Assembly: GCA_026018925.1 (NCBI GenBank)
Contig: JAKSZU010000012.1
Span: 40,959,218 to 41,023,217, forward strand
Source of the DNA: Tupaia tana
Taxonomy: Eukaryota; Chordata; Mammalia; Scandentia; Tupaiidae
DNA length: 64,000 nt
Direction of reading: 5' to 3'
Position numbers and translations under genes: made by a program. The notes under the pieces were generated by a model. That model ran no database searches. It saw nothing but the letters and a program-made list of their open reading frames with translations, and had not been told where the DNA came from. Shown piece after piece: positions 12,996-24,141 of the stretch (position 1 is the first letter of the stretch; every line of letters begins with the position of its first letter).

Positions 12996-13789
12996 ACAGC
13001 TGTATCCACAGTGAAATGCTCTAGACTTCCTTTTCTGATAGTTCTGATCTGGAGTAATAAAATGAACCGGGCAGCCTTTTCCCATCCTTTGTCTTCTGGG
13101 ACAACTGGTAAACTGGTATAAGATAAGGACCATCTGTCCCCTGAAAGTCTAGTGGAACTGCTCTATAAAGGCGTCCCTACTGGGGATCTTTTGCACTGGA
13201 GTCTTAGATTACACTCTTTTTTAAATTAAAAAAAAAAAAAAAAAAGGCATTGCAGAGGTACTTTTAATACTTTGGGTGAGCCCCATAGAAACAAATAACA
13301 CTGGGAAGCCGTAACCCTTTCACCCCAGGAGTGGTCCTTGGAGAGAGAGGCTACCTGAGAGAAAGAAAGCACGAAGGAACCCACTGCAGACTCAGGACAA
13401 AGGGGCCCGTAAGCACTATAAGAGGAAACGTGAGCTTGGTGGGCACAAAGCCACAAAATGATTTGGGCTCCTCCTCTTTTTCATTTGCCTTTTTCTGTTT
13501 CTCTGCATGATCTCCAAGTCCTTCTGCTTGTGGGTGGCAGCAGAAGCCCCTCACCTCGGTGCTTTCCTTAACTGAATCTCTGTTTTTTCAATATTCTGGG
13601 GGCAAGCCCAGATGGTTACCCCAGGTCAAGGCAACCTCAGCGGCTCCAGCCTGCCTTCGTTTTGTCTCCTTGTCTGTCCTATGTCACGGGCAAGATTACT
13701 CTCTTCTTTACTGGCTATGGATCTATTGAAGGTTTTATATGTTTTTGTGCTGTTGGCATTTTACATTTTTCTAGAAAGATATTCACTTG
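12996..13789. other. Non-SINE stretch, no gene recognised
   Basis: An A-run at 13229-13246 marks the tail of an unidentified older insert. On the minus strand, 13351-13554 reads 67 codons including AEKQKKANEKEEEPKSF, which is lysine/glutamate-rich and could be a scrap of a retrocopy. I cannot name a parent and the frame closes quickly. Confidence 0.35.
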
Positions 13790-13955
13790 TGGCAGCAGGT
13801 GGCATGGTGGTGGAGGGTGCTGGACTCCCACATGGCTGACTGAGGTTAGAGTCCCGGACCTGGCAGCTTGCTTTCTCACTTTCCCTATCTTTCTCTCTCT
13901 CACTCTTTTTCTGGTCAAATTTAAATTAATTAATTAATTAATTAATTAATAAAAA
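13790..13955 (+). mobile_element. SINE-B, sense
   Basis: GGCAGCAGGTGGCATGGTGG to TTTTTCTGGTCAAATTTAAA, then an ATTA repeat tail. TSD GAAAGATATTCACTT versus GAAAGGTATTCACTT. Confidence 0.9.
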
Positions 13956-14011
13956 GAAAGGTATTCACTTCACTAAGTTTTTGTATTTACTAATATATAA
14001 GTATTTCTTTG

Positions 14012-14268
14012 TTTTGTTTTTAGTTTTGCTATAGTGCATGTGCACTCACTGGAGAAAAAGAGAGCAAGAGGGAAAGTGAGAAATCACCCTGAGGGGACAA
14101 CCACACCACCATCCCTTCTCCTTCACTGTTTTTAGGGATTTGGGGCACGCACACATGCACACATACTCACCTGGTGTGATTTTCAAGCCACTGGGTCCAT
14201 AACTCAAACTGTGGAATCAGTCATGTGGGAATCCAGCCATCTTAACCTCCAAACTACCTGCTGGCCCC
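14012..14268 (-). mobile_element. Old SINE-A, antisense
   Basis: GTTTTGCTATAGTGCATGTG, TTTTCAAGCCACTGGGTCCA, head CTACCTGCTGGCCCC. TSD ATATAAGTATTTCTT versus ATATAAGTATTTGTA. Confidence 0.85.
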
Positions 14269-14299
14269 AATATAAGTATTTGTAATATTCTTTGAAAAT

Positions 14300-14514
14300 T
14301 TTTAAGTGTTATCTCTTTATTCCATGAGTGGGAGAGATAGACAGACAGAGATATAGTACCCCGTCAGGGTCTTAGAGCCATGACCCACTCCCAGCCGTGG
14401 CCAGCCTAGACCACATGCCTGAGGTATTCAGGGAGCTCTCCGATGTGAACTGGCAACTCCTCTGCATGGGCTGGTCTCACAGTGTCACACCCATTGCTAT
14501 ACCTCCATCTAGAC
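14300..14514 (-). mobile_element. SINE-C, antisense
   Basis: ATTCCATGAGTGGGAGAGAT, TACCCCGTCAGGGTCTTAGA, CCCACTCCCAGCCGTGGCCA, GAGGTATTCAGGGAGCTCTC, head CCTCCATCTAGACCC. It is the clearest full-length SINE-C here. Confidence 0.65.
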
Positions 14515-14705
14515 CCTTATTTGTTATTTTAAACCTCTGTGGGGACTCAAAGGTCATGTGGGTCGTGGTGGCCATGTAAAGGACTCTGGATTTGTCTTAA
14601 GCAGGATGGAAACTGGGACAGGATGTCAAAAGTTGGACTGAAGCTCCAGGGTATAAAATTCCAAAATGAGTAGCTGCTGGCCAGAATCAAAAGTTTGAAA
14701 GATGA

Positions 14706-14941
14706 GACCAGCAGTTGGCGTTATGGCTATGTTGCTGGACTCCCTTGTAGTTGACCACAGTTCGAGTCCCGGGCCCGGTGGCTTAAATTCACGCTGGGCA
14801 CGTGTGTGTGTGTGCCTAAGATTCTGAGAGGAGAATGGAGGAGAAGGGATTGCAGCATGGCCATCCCCCCAGGGGGTGATTTCTCGCTTTCTGTCTCTTT
14901 GGTGAGCGCACACGCTCTATAGCAAAAACCTCTCCAAAAAA
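14706..14941 (+). mobile_element. SINE-A, sense
   Basis: GAGACCAGCAGTTGGCGTTA head, B box GTTCGAGTCCCGGGCC, CTCTATAGCAAAAACCTCTC tail. TSD AAAAGTTTGAAAGA versus AAAACGTTCGAAAGA. Confidence 0.85.
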
Positions 14942-15720
14942 AACGTTCGAAAGAAAATGAAAAGAATCCATTTGCCACTCTTGAAACCCTCATCCACCTC
15001 GAGTAGAAAGTGCCGGAGTGGGTTTGAAGGGGACATCTGTGCTGATTGATGGGGGAGAGCTACTGTGGAGCTGAGCCCTCAGAGAGAGGAGTAGAGGCTG
15101 CCTCCTAGTCTCAGATCGGTACAAAAACGCTCCATTGAAGCTCCTGGAGAGCTTGAGATGGGCTCCCTGAAGTCACGGCAGCCCAGGGGGTCAGTGTACA
15201 CATGACCTCCAGAACAGATGTTGTACCTGCCCAGAGGGCCTGTGTTATGTGGCAGAGTATCCAACAGAGCGGCTCCACATGCGCCAGCACCCCGCAAAAC
15301 AATCAGAGCCAGGAGAGAGGCCCCGCCTGCTTTCCAGGAGTTGCATTCAAGGGAGTGGTCCACAGAGGCCTCCAGGAACTGTAAAAGCATCCCCAGGACA
15401 AGAGGCAGCTTTAAGCACTGCCAACCTGGGAGACACCATCTTACACTAGCACCAATCAAGTCAGCTCTTCTGTGCCTACTTCCCTTCCTTACTCCCCATC
15501 TCAGTTGCAAGAGGTTTTCATGCTGGGGAGCGAGGGAGGGGGCAGGGAGAGCCACATACCTGACCTCCCTCCCTCCTCCTCAGTAGGGGCTGCAATGACC
15601 AAGGAGGAATATTTCATTCTAAATCAAGTGTGGAGATTTGGCTGCTACAGAAAGCTGGGTATTTTAATAGAAGTTTGTTTAGTGACTTCAGGTGATTACA
15701 GGACTGTGAAGAAACATGGG
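14942..15720. other. Non-repetitive block with an unassigned 158-codon ORF
   Basis: The minus strand of 15079-15555 is open from MALPAPSLAPQHENLLQLRW to a stop. I see no homology, no splice-site pattern and no poly(A) signal tied to it. It has several cysteines and no obvious domain. It may be chance in GC-rich sequence. Confidence 0.3.
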
Positions 15721-15970
15721 GGAACCAGCAGTTAGCATAAATGGCTATGTCGCTGGACTCCCACGTAGTCGACTACGGTTTGCGTCCCTGACCCGGTGGC
15801 TTAAAACTCACGCTGGGGGCGTGTGTGTGCGTGCCCAAGATCCCGAGAGGAAAATGGAGAAGGGATTGCGTCGTGACCATCCCCCCTGGGGGGTGATTTC
15901 TCGCTTTCTGTCTCTGTCTGTCTGGCGAGCGCACGCGCCCTATAGTGAAAACTTCTCCAAAAAAAAAAGA
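15721..15970 (+). mobile_element. SINE-A, sense
   Basis: GGAACCAGCAGTTAGCATAA head, CGCGCCCTATAGTGAAAACT tail. TSD AAGAAACATGGG versus AAGAAACGTGGG. Confidence 0.9.
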
Positions 15971-16699
15971 GAAAGAAACGTGGGATAAAAAAGCATGGCT
16001 TCACGCTCTCTGGCTGCTGAGTGGAAACGAAACTGGAGGGCCCAGGGTAGAAACAAGGACCTGTCCAGGAGAAAGACTAGAGGGTTTGGATGGGAAGACG
16101 TGAGAGGAGAGGGGAGGGGAGAGGAGGTCTGGAGACTAAGCCTGAGCTTCGCCATTTAGAGGTCAGAGAGATGCAGCTATGGAGGTCAGACAAGAGCAGC
16201 CAATAGGAGAGAAGACTGCCCAGAGAGGGAGGACTCCCAGCCAGGTGAAGAAACCATTTCAAAGAGCCGGGAAGTGATCAACTCTGACAAAAGCCACTTA
16301 GCGATCAAGGCAAGGCCAACTGAGAACTAACTGAGTTTGAGAACCTTACCTGTTCTCTAGGCACGTTCTCCAAAGATCCATTATAAGAGCCTCGTTACAG
16401 ACTTTGGCCGTTAGAATGTGGCTTGGGCTGGCCTCTACCCATCAGTCAGTACCTCCTCACAGAGCTCCATCTGAAACATTTTATTTGGAACAGAAGTCTA
16501 GGAAAAAATTTCTTTCTGCTGAGGAATTTGTATATTCTGTCTGATTTGGAAAGGAAAAAAAAAAAAGCTAAGTTAGCACATCCCCTTTTTTGCTTTGGCT
16601 GCCAGGAAGTTCAAAGCCAAATTTCATATGTGATTGACAAAGCACTTTGTAGGCTTTTTGGAGCTATATAGTCATACAGGTTTTTGGGTTTATGTTTTT
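15971..16699. other. Non-SINE stretch, no gene recognised
   Basis: Purine-rich GAGAGGAGAGGGGAGGGGAG near 16105 and an A-run at 16556-16566. I see no coding exon or named repeat. Confidence 0.3.
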
Positions 16700-17250
16700 G
16701 TTTTGTTTTGTTTTTACTATTTGCCAAAGGACACATGCACTTGCCAGAGAGAGACAGAGAGAAGCACGTGCACACGTGTGCACACACACACCACGGAGAA
16801 TGGTCACAGTACAATCCCTTCTCCATTTCTTTTTTTTTTTTTTTTTTTTGAGAGGTTTTTCGCTATAGGGCGCGTGCGCTCGCCAGACAGACAGACATAG
16901 AGACAGAAAGCGAGAAATCACCCCCCAGGGGGGAATGGCCACGCCGCAATCCCTTCTCCTCCATTCTCCTCTCGGGATCTTGGGCACGCACGCACATGCG
17001 CCCGGCGTGAGTTTTAAGCCACCGGGTCCGGGACGTGAACCGCAGTGGACTACGTGGGAGTCCAGTGACATAGCCATTATGCTAACTGCTGATTCCCAGG
17101 TTTTCCCTTCTCCATTTCTCCTCTCAGGATTTTGGGCATGAACACACAGGTGCCCAGAGTATATTTGAAGCCACCAGGTCCAGGACTCAAGCTGCGCAGT
17201 TGTCCATGGAGGACCCAGCCAACTTAACCACCATGCCACCAGCTAGCCCC
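16700..17250 (-). mobile_element. Old SINE-A, antisense, split by a young copy
   Basis: The tail half (CTATTTGCCAAAGGACACAT) ends at 16829. The head half resumes at 17098 and ends CCACCATGCCACCAGCTAGC. A TG/CA-rich stretch lies near 16770. Confidence 0.8.
16830..17097 (-). mobile_element. SINE-A, young, antisense, nested
   Basis: Inserted in the older SINE-A with TSD CCCTTCTCCATTTC on both sides (16816 and 17106). CpG-rich, head ending GCTAACTGCTGATTCC. Confidence 0.9.
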
Positions 17251-17410
17251 ACATTCTGGTGTCTGCATTTCTAGTTTCAATTTATCTTCTTTGTCCTTAT
17301 TGGAAGTCACCTATCTCTGTCTCTTTGTCTACATTTCTTTCTCTAGCTACTGCACATACCCTCTGGTAATTAATTTTTAATATATTTTTTCTTAAAATAT
17401 AGCCACTTTG

Positions 17411-17580
17411 GGGCCAGCAGGTAGTATGGTGATTAAGGACTCCCACACAGCTGACAGCGGTTCAGTCCCGAACCTGGTGGCCTGCTTCCTCACTTTCCCT
17501 CTCACTCTGTCTTTCTCTAGTCAATTTAAAATAAATAAAAGTTAAATAAAATTTAAAAATAAATAAGTAAATAAAAATGA
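17411..17580 (+). mobile_element. SINE-B, sense
   Basis: GGGGCCAGCAGGTAGTATGG to TTCTCTAGTCAATTTAAAAT with an AAATAA-rich tail. TSD AATATAGCCACTTT on both sides. Confidence 0.9.
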
Positions 17581-17589
17581 AATACAATA

Positions 17590-18040
17590 TAGCCACTTTT
17601 AGCCAGGCATCCAGGAGGACCTCATGGAGGCGACACTGAGCTGAGTTTTAAAGGCTATATAGCATTTGGGACGATGAAAACCAGGGAAAGTCCATGTGAG
17701 CCCATTTGAGCCAAAAGAGTCAAAGGGTAGTGTCAGGAATGGTGTAAAGGAGTTAATTACCACACTGTGGGAGCAAGTGGGATTTGGCAGAGTGGGTTCA
17801 GTGAAACAACTACTTTGGGAGGAGATAAGAGGAATCTTCTGTGATAAGGGCACTGGTTCAAAGAGAAGGAGATAAGGACTGTCACAAGATTAAATCTGTT
17901 TACCTTTGAAGAAAAATCAACATACTTCACAGTAGAAAATGACACTGGAGACCCTGGAGCCAGGACAACCAGTAAGGAGGCTGCTGGGATAATTCACGGG
18001 AGAGATGATGGCGACTTGGGAGTCTGGACAGCTAGCACCT
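17590..18040 (+). mobile_element. Ancient interspersed repeat, class unresolved
   Basis: GAGGCGACACTGAGCTGAGT, GGAACCCT-poor purine-rich text and GGGAGAGATGATGGCGACTT are shared in style and order with 50640-51235 and 57480-58960. I know the pattern as an old mammalian dispersed repeat but cannot name its family. Confidence 0.45.
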
Positions 18041-18104
18041 ACCAAAGGCCTAGGAGCAGGGCCCTGTTCTAAGTGTTCTTGTCAATACATTAACCTCCTG
18101 ATTC

Positions 18105-18262
18105 TCAACCCTGGCTGTACGTTAGAACCACCTGGGCAGCTCTGACCACCTGTGTCTGAGCCTCTCTCAGCCAGCCAGATCAGAATCTGTGGAGACAAGC
18201 TCCAAGCAACTTTAAAGCTCCCTGGGGATTCTAGTGCAGCCAGGGTTCAGAACCTCTCCCCT
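18105..18262 (+). mobile_element. MER5-like hAT-Charlie non-autonomous element
   Basis: CTCAACCCTGGCTGTACGTT and AGAACCACCTGGGCAGCT at the left mirror CTCCCTGGGGATTCTAGTGC and AGCCAGGGTTCAGAACC at the right, giving long inverted ends. The centre ATCAGAATCTGTGGAGAC is typical. Confidence 0.7.
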
Positions 18263-18523
18263 CCCCGAAGTCCAGGCACGTGGACTGGGGACTGGGCTTG
18301 TTCTCTGCTGAATGCAATGCCTAGAACTGAGCCTTTGGGACTAGGTAGTGACACAACATTAAACAAAACAGGACTCACATAGACAAAGTCCTGGCTCTGT
18401 GTCCCAGGACTTCCTTGTGTTATGTCAGGCATGCGCACCCATGATCTGGGCCAGCTGAGACTAGGGGTAGATTGTAGCATGAAGACTGTTGGAGGTCTCT
18501 AACTCGTAGAAATAAATGAACTT

Positions 18524-18763
18524 GGGCCAGTCGGTGGTGTGGTGGTAAGGTGACTGGATCCCACATGGCTAAATGTGCAGTTCGAGTCCTAGACCAAGTG
18601 GCTTGAAAAACATGCCAGGTGTGTGTGCGTGCTGTGCCCCAAATCCCAAAAGGAGAAAGGTGGAGGAAGACTACAATATGACCGTTTCCTATGGGATGTA
18701 TTTTCTCACGTTCCCACTCTCTCCTCTCTCTGGTGAGAACATACACCCTCTTGCAAAATTGTC
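18524..18763 (+). mobile_element. Old SINE-A, sense
   Basis: GGGCCAGTCGGTGGTGTGGT head, GTTCGAGTCCTAGACC, GTGAGAACATACACCCTCTT tail. Confidence 0.75.
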
Positions 18764-19016
18764 TTTTTTAGAGAGAGATTTTTGCTATAGGGCACGTGCA
18801 CTCTCTGGAGAGAGACAGAAAGTAAGAAATCACCCCCTGGGGAGATGACAACGTTGCAATCCCTTCTCCTCCATACTCCTCTCAGGATTTTAGGCACAAA
18901 CATACACGTGCCCAGTGTGAGTTTAAGCCTATAGGTCCAAGACTCTAACCACAGTCTACTACATGGGACTCCACTCAGCCATGTGAGAGAGTCCATTACG
19001 CCATCTGCTGGTCCCT
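18764..19016 (-). mobile_element. SINE-A, antisense
   Basis: TTTTGCTATAGGGCACGTGC to GCCATCTGCTGGTCCC. TSD CAAAATTGTCTTTT versus CAAAATTGTTTTT; it landed at the tail of the preceding copy. Confidence 0.85.
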
Positions 19017-19047
19017 TCAAAATTGTTTTTAAAAAAATTTTTAAAGG

Positions 19048-19310
19048 AACCAGCAGGTGGGATGGTGGTTAAGGCACTGGACTTCCACATGGCTGAGTGC
19101 AATTTGAATCCTGGACTGGTGACTTGAACATCCCACCAGGCACATGTGCATGCGTGCCCAAAATCCTGAGAAAATGGAGAAGGGGTTGGGATGTGGCCAT
19201 CCCCCTGATGTGTGTATGTGTGGGGAGGGTATTTCTCATTTTCTCTGTCTCTCTCTCCAGCAAGCACATATACCCCATAGCAAAACTGGAAGAACAAAAA
19301 AGCTTAAAAA
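19048..19310 (+). mobile_element. Old SINE-A, sense
   Basis: GGAACCAGCAGGTGGGATGG head, TGACTTGAACATCCCACCAG, CATATACCCCATAGCAAAAC tail. Confidence 0.8.
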
Positions 19311-19319
19311 AAAATAGCA

Positions 19320-19720
19320 TTTGTAAATAGCATTTGATCCTTACAACAACCCTGTGAGATAGGGAAAATTACGATGTTCATTTTCTATAATAAAACAGGG
19401 GCCAGTTCTGTGGTGTGGTGGTGAAGTGAACTGGACCCCACGTAGCCAAGTGTAGTTTGAGTCTCAGACCTGGTGGCAAGAAAAGCAGGCTGTGCGTGTG
19501 TGCATGCATGCCTAAAATCCCAAAAGGAAGGAGACAGAGAAGAGCCTGCAGTGTGACCATTCCCTGTGTGTAGTGCTTTGTCCTCTCCCCCACTCCCCGT
19601 CTCTCTCTCTGGTGAATGTGTGTGCCCTCTAGGAAAACAAACAAACAAAAAACCCTGAGGCACAGAGAGGTTGGGATATTGGCTGAAAGTCACAAGGCTA
19701 AGAAAGGTTGTGTTACAACT
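19320..19720 (-). mobile_element. MIR, antisense, split by SINE-A
   Basis: GATCCTTACAACAACCCTGT and GTGAGATAGG at the left continue as CTGAGGCACAGAGAGGTTGG at the right of the inserted SINE. Confidence 0.8.
19398..19652 (+). mobile_element. Old SINE-A, sense, inside MIR
   Basis: GGGGCCAGTTCTGTGGTGTG head, CATGCCTAAAATCCCAAAAG, GTGTGCCCTCTAGGAAAACA tail. Confidence 0.8.
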
Positions 19721-20288
19721 AAAATATAAGGAGTATCACCCTAGAGTCCAAAATCTTACCGGGTTCAGGCTTTCTACTTGCCAGGAGTGGACCTGCCAGG
19801 GAACATTTAACTGCCAAATGCCCTTTCAAACATCCCTACTAATTTACACTCTGGGTGCGGAGTGTGATGGGGGTTGGATCTAGACCAGAGAGAGTACCGG
19901 GTAAGTGATGGGGTGAGGCCTTCCCAGGATGTACAGAGGGCCCAGCCCTAACCCATCACCAGCCCTCCCTACCCCCAAACTGATTAGCTTCCCTGAAACA
20001 GGGAATGATGGGACAAAGTGGGAGGGCAGGTAACCCACAAGACAGAAACAAACTGTAAAAACAGGGGAAGAGTCCTGCAGCTGGAAACAGGACAGATACC
20101 CTCCGCCAAGAGGAAGCAGGCCCTGCCACCCACCCCCACCCCCCACCCCCCCGCACTTGGGGCTGCTTCAGCACCCAGCCTCCTCAGGTTCCTAGAACAA
20201 AGGGCACACTCTGGCGTGCTAGAGCTGTCCCTCTCTCGTGCTTCTCCCCATTTCCTTTCCCTTCCGAGCCCTTGAAACTTGGCATTGA
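19721..20288. other. Non-SINE stretch, no gene recognised
   Basis: Contains a C-rich tract (CCCACCCCCACCCCCCACCC, about 20131). No exon or named repeat seen. Confidence 0.3.
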
Positions 20289-20547
20289 GGGGACCAGCAG
20301 TTAGCGTAATGGCTATGTCACTGGATTCCCATGTAGTCAACCACAGTTTGCATCCTGGACCCAGTGGCTTAAACTCACGCAGGGCATGTGTGTGTGTGCG
20401 TGCCCAAGATCCCCAGAGGAGAGGAGAAGGGATTGCGGCATGGCCATCCCCCTGGGGGGTGATTTCTCCCTTTCTGTCTGTCTCTCTCTGTCTGTCTGGC
20501 GAGTGCACGTGCCCTATAGCGAAAACCTCTTAAAAAAAAAAAAAAAA
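20289..20547 (+). mobile_element. SINE-A, sense
   Basis: GGGACCAGCAGTTAGCGTAA head, CGTGCCCTATAGCGAAAACC tail. TSD TTGGCATTGA versus GTGGCATTGA. Confidence 0.9.
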
Positions 20548-22062
20548 GTGGCATTGATCATCTCTGTCTGTTTAGTCTGCCTATTACCGACTGCCCCACC
20601 TAGGCTGCTGCGGGCAGGAGCGGGGGCTTCGCCTGTTTTCTCTGGGCTCACCTCCCCCAAGCCTCAGGGCTTGCCAGAGAGGGCACTCAACAGCAGTGCA
20701 GTGAATGCATGAAGGGAACACTTGGGACCCTTGTGAACCCTGCAGGACCACTGTTCTCCCTGTCCCTACGGGACACTGTCAGGAGACTCACTCAGTTTAG
20801 GCCTTTCTGGAAGATAACTGGGAATAGCATTTTTTCTGAACACAGGGTGCACAGACTTGAGCAGTCCTTGCTCCTTGTTTGGGGACACTCTAAGCATATC
20901 AGCAGGACTTCAAGAAAGTCTCCCTTTTTTCCTCTTTAATTTGCTATACATGTGTGCTGTGGGGCAGGGAGGAGAGGGAATGTGAGAAAGCACCCCCTGG
21001 GGGGTGGCCTCCTCGCCTTCCCCAGCCACCACTCTACACCCTCTCAGACCACACTCGCACCCTGTGAGGGTGGACCATAGCAACTGGCTCCCAGGAGCCT
21101 CTTCCTCTCCGTTCCCACTCCTCACACCATTGGACATGACCTCTGCTACGGTGACCCCAAATGTCCACCTTCCCTGAGCCTGCCCCCAGCCTACTCCTGG
21201 GCCCATAGGAACCACCTCTGCTTCATGGACCCCACGTCAACAGGCGCTCTTTTAGTTCTGAGTGATGGAAACCCAACTAGCTTAGACATGTTTACTGACT
21301 CGCATGACCGAGGAGTCTGAGGTGCACAGGCCTCAGCCCGCCTGGACCCACACGTTCAGATGCCCTCAGCAATCCGTCTCGGAATGTCCTGACTCTGCTG
21401 CCTGTACTGGCTTCCTTCTCAGGCAGAGTCACTCCTGGGGGTGGGAAGTGGCCTCCAGACACTCCTGGCCCACACTGTCCTGCCAGCTTTGTAACTCCAG
21501 TGAAGCCACCACTGTCATCTTTATCAGAGATCTTGTTCAAACCCTTTCCCAGTAGTCCTTCCTAAAGTCCCAGGGCTAGGGCAAGCTGGGTCACAGCCCC
21601 ACCCTGCACCAACCACTGACACAGCACGGCGCTGCTGTGAGGGGCAGGGCGTGGAGTCAGCCACAGGAACCACAATGCAGAGTAGACAGGTACAGAAGGA
21701 AAGGGGAACATTACTACCACAGGCAGCCGAGGAGAGGGAGACGGGGCCACAGACACCCCAGCCTCCAGCTCCCACAGCTACTCACCCGACACCACGCCTG
21801 AAGTCACCAGCCCTCCCGCTATTCTCAGCTGCTGATTGAACTCATCCTCTCTTTCTGGCCCCCACACTCAGGGCAGGCAGCCTTGCCTCCTGCATGTCAG
21901 CCAGGCACCAACAGGCAAAAACAAAAATACCTCAATCCCCCTACCAAGACCCATTCATCCCCTCTCCCTTTTCAGGTGTGGGTCTGCCTCAGGTCCTCCA
22001 CCTCAATGTACCAACTCTGCGCCCTCCTGTTCCTTTGGTCCCTCTCTAAAAGTTTGTTTCTC
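20548..22062. other. Mostly non-repetitive block; possible SINE-A scrap and old repeat
   Basis: 20930-21008 (TTTAATTTGCTATACATGTG, AAGCACCCCCTGGGGGGTGG) looks like a decayed antisense SINE-A. 21255-21510 (AAACCCAACTAGCTTAGACA, TTCTCAGGCAGAGTCACTCC) resembles a common old repeat I cannot name. No exon recognised. Confidence 0.4.
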
Positions 22063-22574
22063 TTTTTTGGAGAGATTTTTGCTATAGGGCGCATGCACTC
22101 ACCAGAAAGAGAGACAGAGGGATCAGCAATTAGCATAATGGCTATGTCACTGGACTCCCATGTAGTCGACCGCGGTTCGAATCCCAGACCCAAAGGCTTA
22201 AAACACGCCAGGCACATGAGCATGCATGCCCAAGATCCCAAGAGGAGAATGGAGGAGAAGGGATTGCAGTGTGGCCATCCCCCCCAGGGGGTGATTTCTC
22301 ACTTTCTGTCTCTGTCTGTCTTTCTGGCAAGTGCACGCGCCCTATAGCAGAAACCTCTCGAAAAAAAGAGAGAAAGAGACAGAAAGCGAGAAATGATCCC
22401 CCAAGGGGGATGGCCATGCCACAATCCCTTCTCCTCCATTTTCCTCTCAGGATCTTAGGCACGCATGCACATGCACCCAGCATGAGTTTAAGCCACCAGG
22501 TCCAGGACTCAAACTGCCTTCGACTACATGGGAGTCCAGCGACATAGTCATTACACCAACTGCTGGTCCCTTTT
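22063..22574 (-). mobile_element. SINE-A, antisense, split by a sense SINE-A
   Basis: Tail end 22063-22118 (GGAGAGATTTTTGCTATAGG), rest 22368-22574 (GACAGAAAGCGAGAAATGAT to CCAACTGCTGGTCCC). Confidence 0.85.
22119..22367 (+). mobile_element. SINE-A, sense, nested in an antisense copy
   Basis: GGGATCAGCAATTAGCATAA head to CCTATAGCAGAAACCTCTCG tail. TSD AGAAAGAGAGACAGA versus AGAAAGAGACAGA. Confidence 0.9.
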
Positions 22575-22823
22575 TTTACTTTTTTGGAGAGAGATATTTT
22601 TGCTATAGGGCACATTCACTCATCAGAGATACAGAGAGACAGAAAGCAAGAAATCATCCCCCAAGGGAGGATGGCCATATAGCAATCCCTTCCGCACGCT
22701 CCTCTTGGGATTTTGGGCACATACACACACATGCCCGGTATGAGTTTGTAGCCACCAGGTCCAGGAATTGAACCTCAGTCAACCACGTGGAAGTCCTTAA
22801 CCACTATACCACCTGCTGACCCC
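22575..22823 (-). mobile_element. SINE-A, antisense
   Basis: ATATTTTTGCTATAGGGCAC, CCCCCAAGGGAGGATGGCCA, head CCACTATACCACCTGCTGAC. It abuts the previous element. Confidence 0.85.
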
Positions 22824-22831
22824 AAAGATTC

Positions 22832-23106
22832 TCTTTTTTTTTTTTTTTTTTTTGAGAGGTTTTTGCTCAAGGGTGCGTACGCTCACCAGATAGACAGAGA
22901 GAGACAGAGAGACAGAAAGTGAGAAATCACCCCTGGTGGGGGGGATGGCCACGCCACAATCCCTTCTCCTCCATTCTCCTCTCGGGATCCTGGGCACACA
23001 CGCACATGTACCCAGCGTGAGTTTAAGTCACCAGGTCCAGGACACAAACCATAGTTGACTACATGGGAGTCCAGCAACATAGCCATTACATCAACTGCTG
23101 GTCCCT
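22832..23106 (-). mobile_element. SINE-A, antisense
   Basis: T-run, TTGCTCAAGGGTGCGTACGC, CACCCCTGGTGGGGGGGATG dyad variant, head ATCAACTGCTGGTCCC. Confidence 0.85.
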
Positions 23107-23962
23107 GTTTTTGATATCTTAAAGGGTAACCGAAGTCCTGCTCCTCAGTCCCCTCACTTTGAGCTGTTTCACTGCCCCAAGGTGAGCACGGCTTCTGTGA
23201 GGCCTGAGTTTCTCACCTCCAGGCTCCCCTCCCTCATCAGCCACCACCAAGGCCCCAAACTGGCTCAAGCCAAGCTGACACTGGCCACTCACAACGCCTT
23301 GTTGGAAACATCTAACGGCTGACCAGGAACCAGCAGACTCCCCAAGGCTGACTTCCCTATAGCTGTCAGTGTTGTCGGCTGTCCTGACACTGCTTTGTCA
23401 GAGGCACTGGATGGCTGACCTCTCTCTCTTTCAAGACATTCCCAGGTGGGCACCACTGGTGGCTCCTGGGTGGCCCTGGGTCCAGCTGCTGCTCTTGTCT
23501 TACTTGGTGGACTGTCTCAGATCCCCCCCTTTCCCGAGATAACCAGCTCTCAAGATCCACGTACCTGTCTTGAGGCTCCTACATACACACACCCACTCCA
23601 CACCTCCTATTGGCACCGCAAATGCATTGCAGCCAAACTGCTGGGCTTCACGCCAGATCCTGCTGTCCATCCTGTGTCCCCAGCTAGGTGAGGAAGCCCT
23701 ACCCCTACCAGTTGCTGAAGAAAATCTGGAAATCAACCTTAGTGATTCCCTTTCTCAGCGTCACGGCTAGCCAGTTCTCTCACCAGCTCTCAAGGCTAAG
23801 ACCAGAACAGACCCGGGGTTGCCCGCCGCTCTCCACGCTCCTGCCTCTCTCTGCTCTGGCTGCCATGATCCTCACCTGGGCTCCTGAGAGGGTTCCCTGC
23901 TGCTGCCAAAGCCCATAGATGTCTCTGCCCAGGAATCCAGAAACCTTGTCTGTGCCATATGG
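23107..23962. other. Non-repetitive block, no gene recognised
   Basis: Even base composition, no conserved exon, CpG island or named repeat that I can support. Confidence 0.3.
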
Positions 23963-24120
23963 AGGGGTCAGCAGGTGGCATGGTGGTTAAGGCACTGGAT
24001 TCCCACATGACCAACCATGGTTCGAGCCCTGGACCTAGTAGCTTGCTTTCTCACTCTCCCTTTCTCTCTGTCACTATCTGGTCAAAAGTTAAAAATAATA
24101 AAAAATTAAATTAAAAATAA
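23963..24120 (+). mobile_element. SINE-B, sense
   Basis: GGGGTCAGCAGGTGGCATGG to CTATCTGGTCAAAAGTTAAA. The tail probably resumes near 24575-24608 beyond two later inserts. Confidence 0.85.
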
Positions 24121-24141
24121 ATCTTTTTTATATATGTAATC

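Noticed and set aside
13226..13560. Possible processed pseudogene (lysine-rich minus-strand frame).
   Set aside because: The A-run lies on the wrong side for a minus-strand retrocopy and no parent gene is recognisable, so I left it as unassigned sequence.
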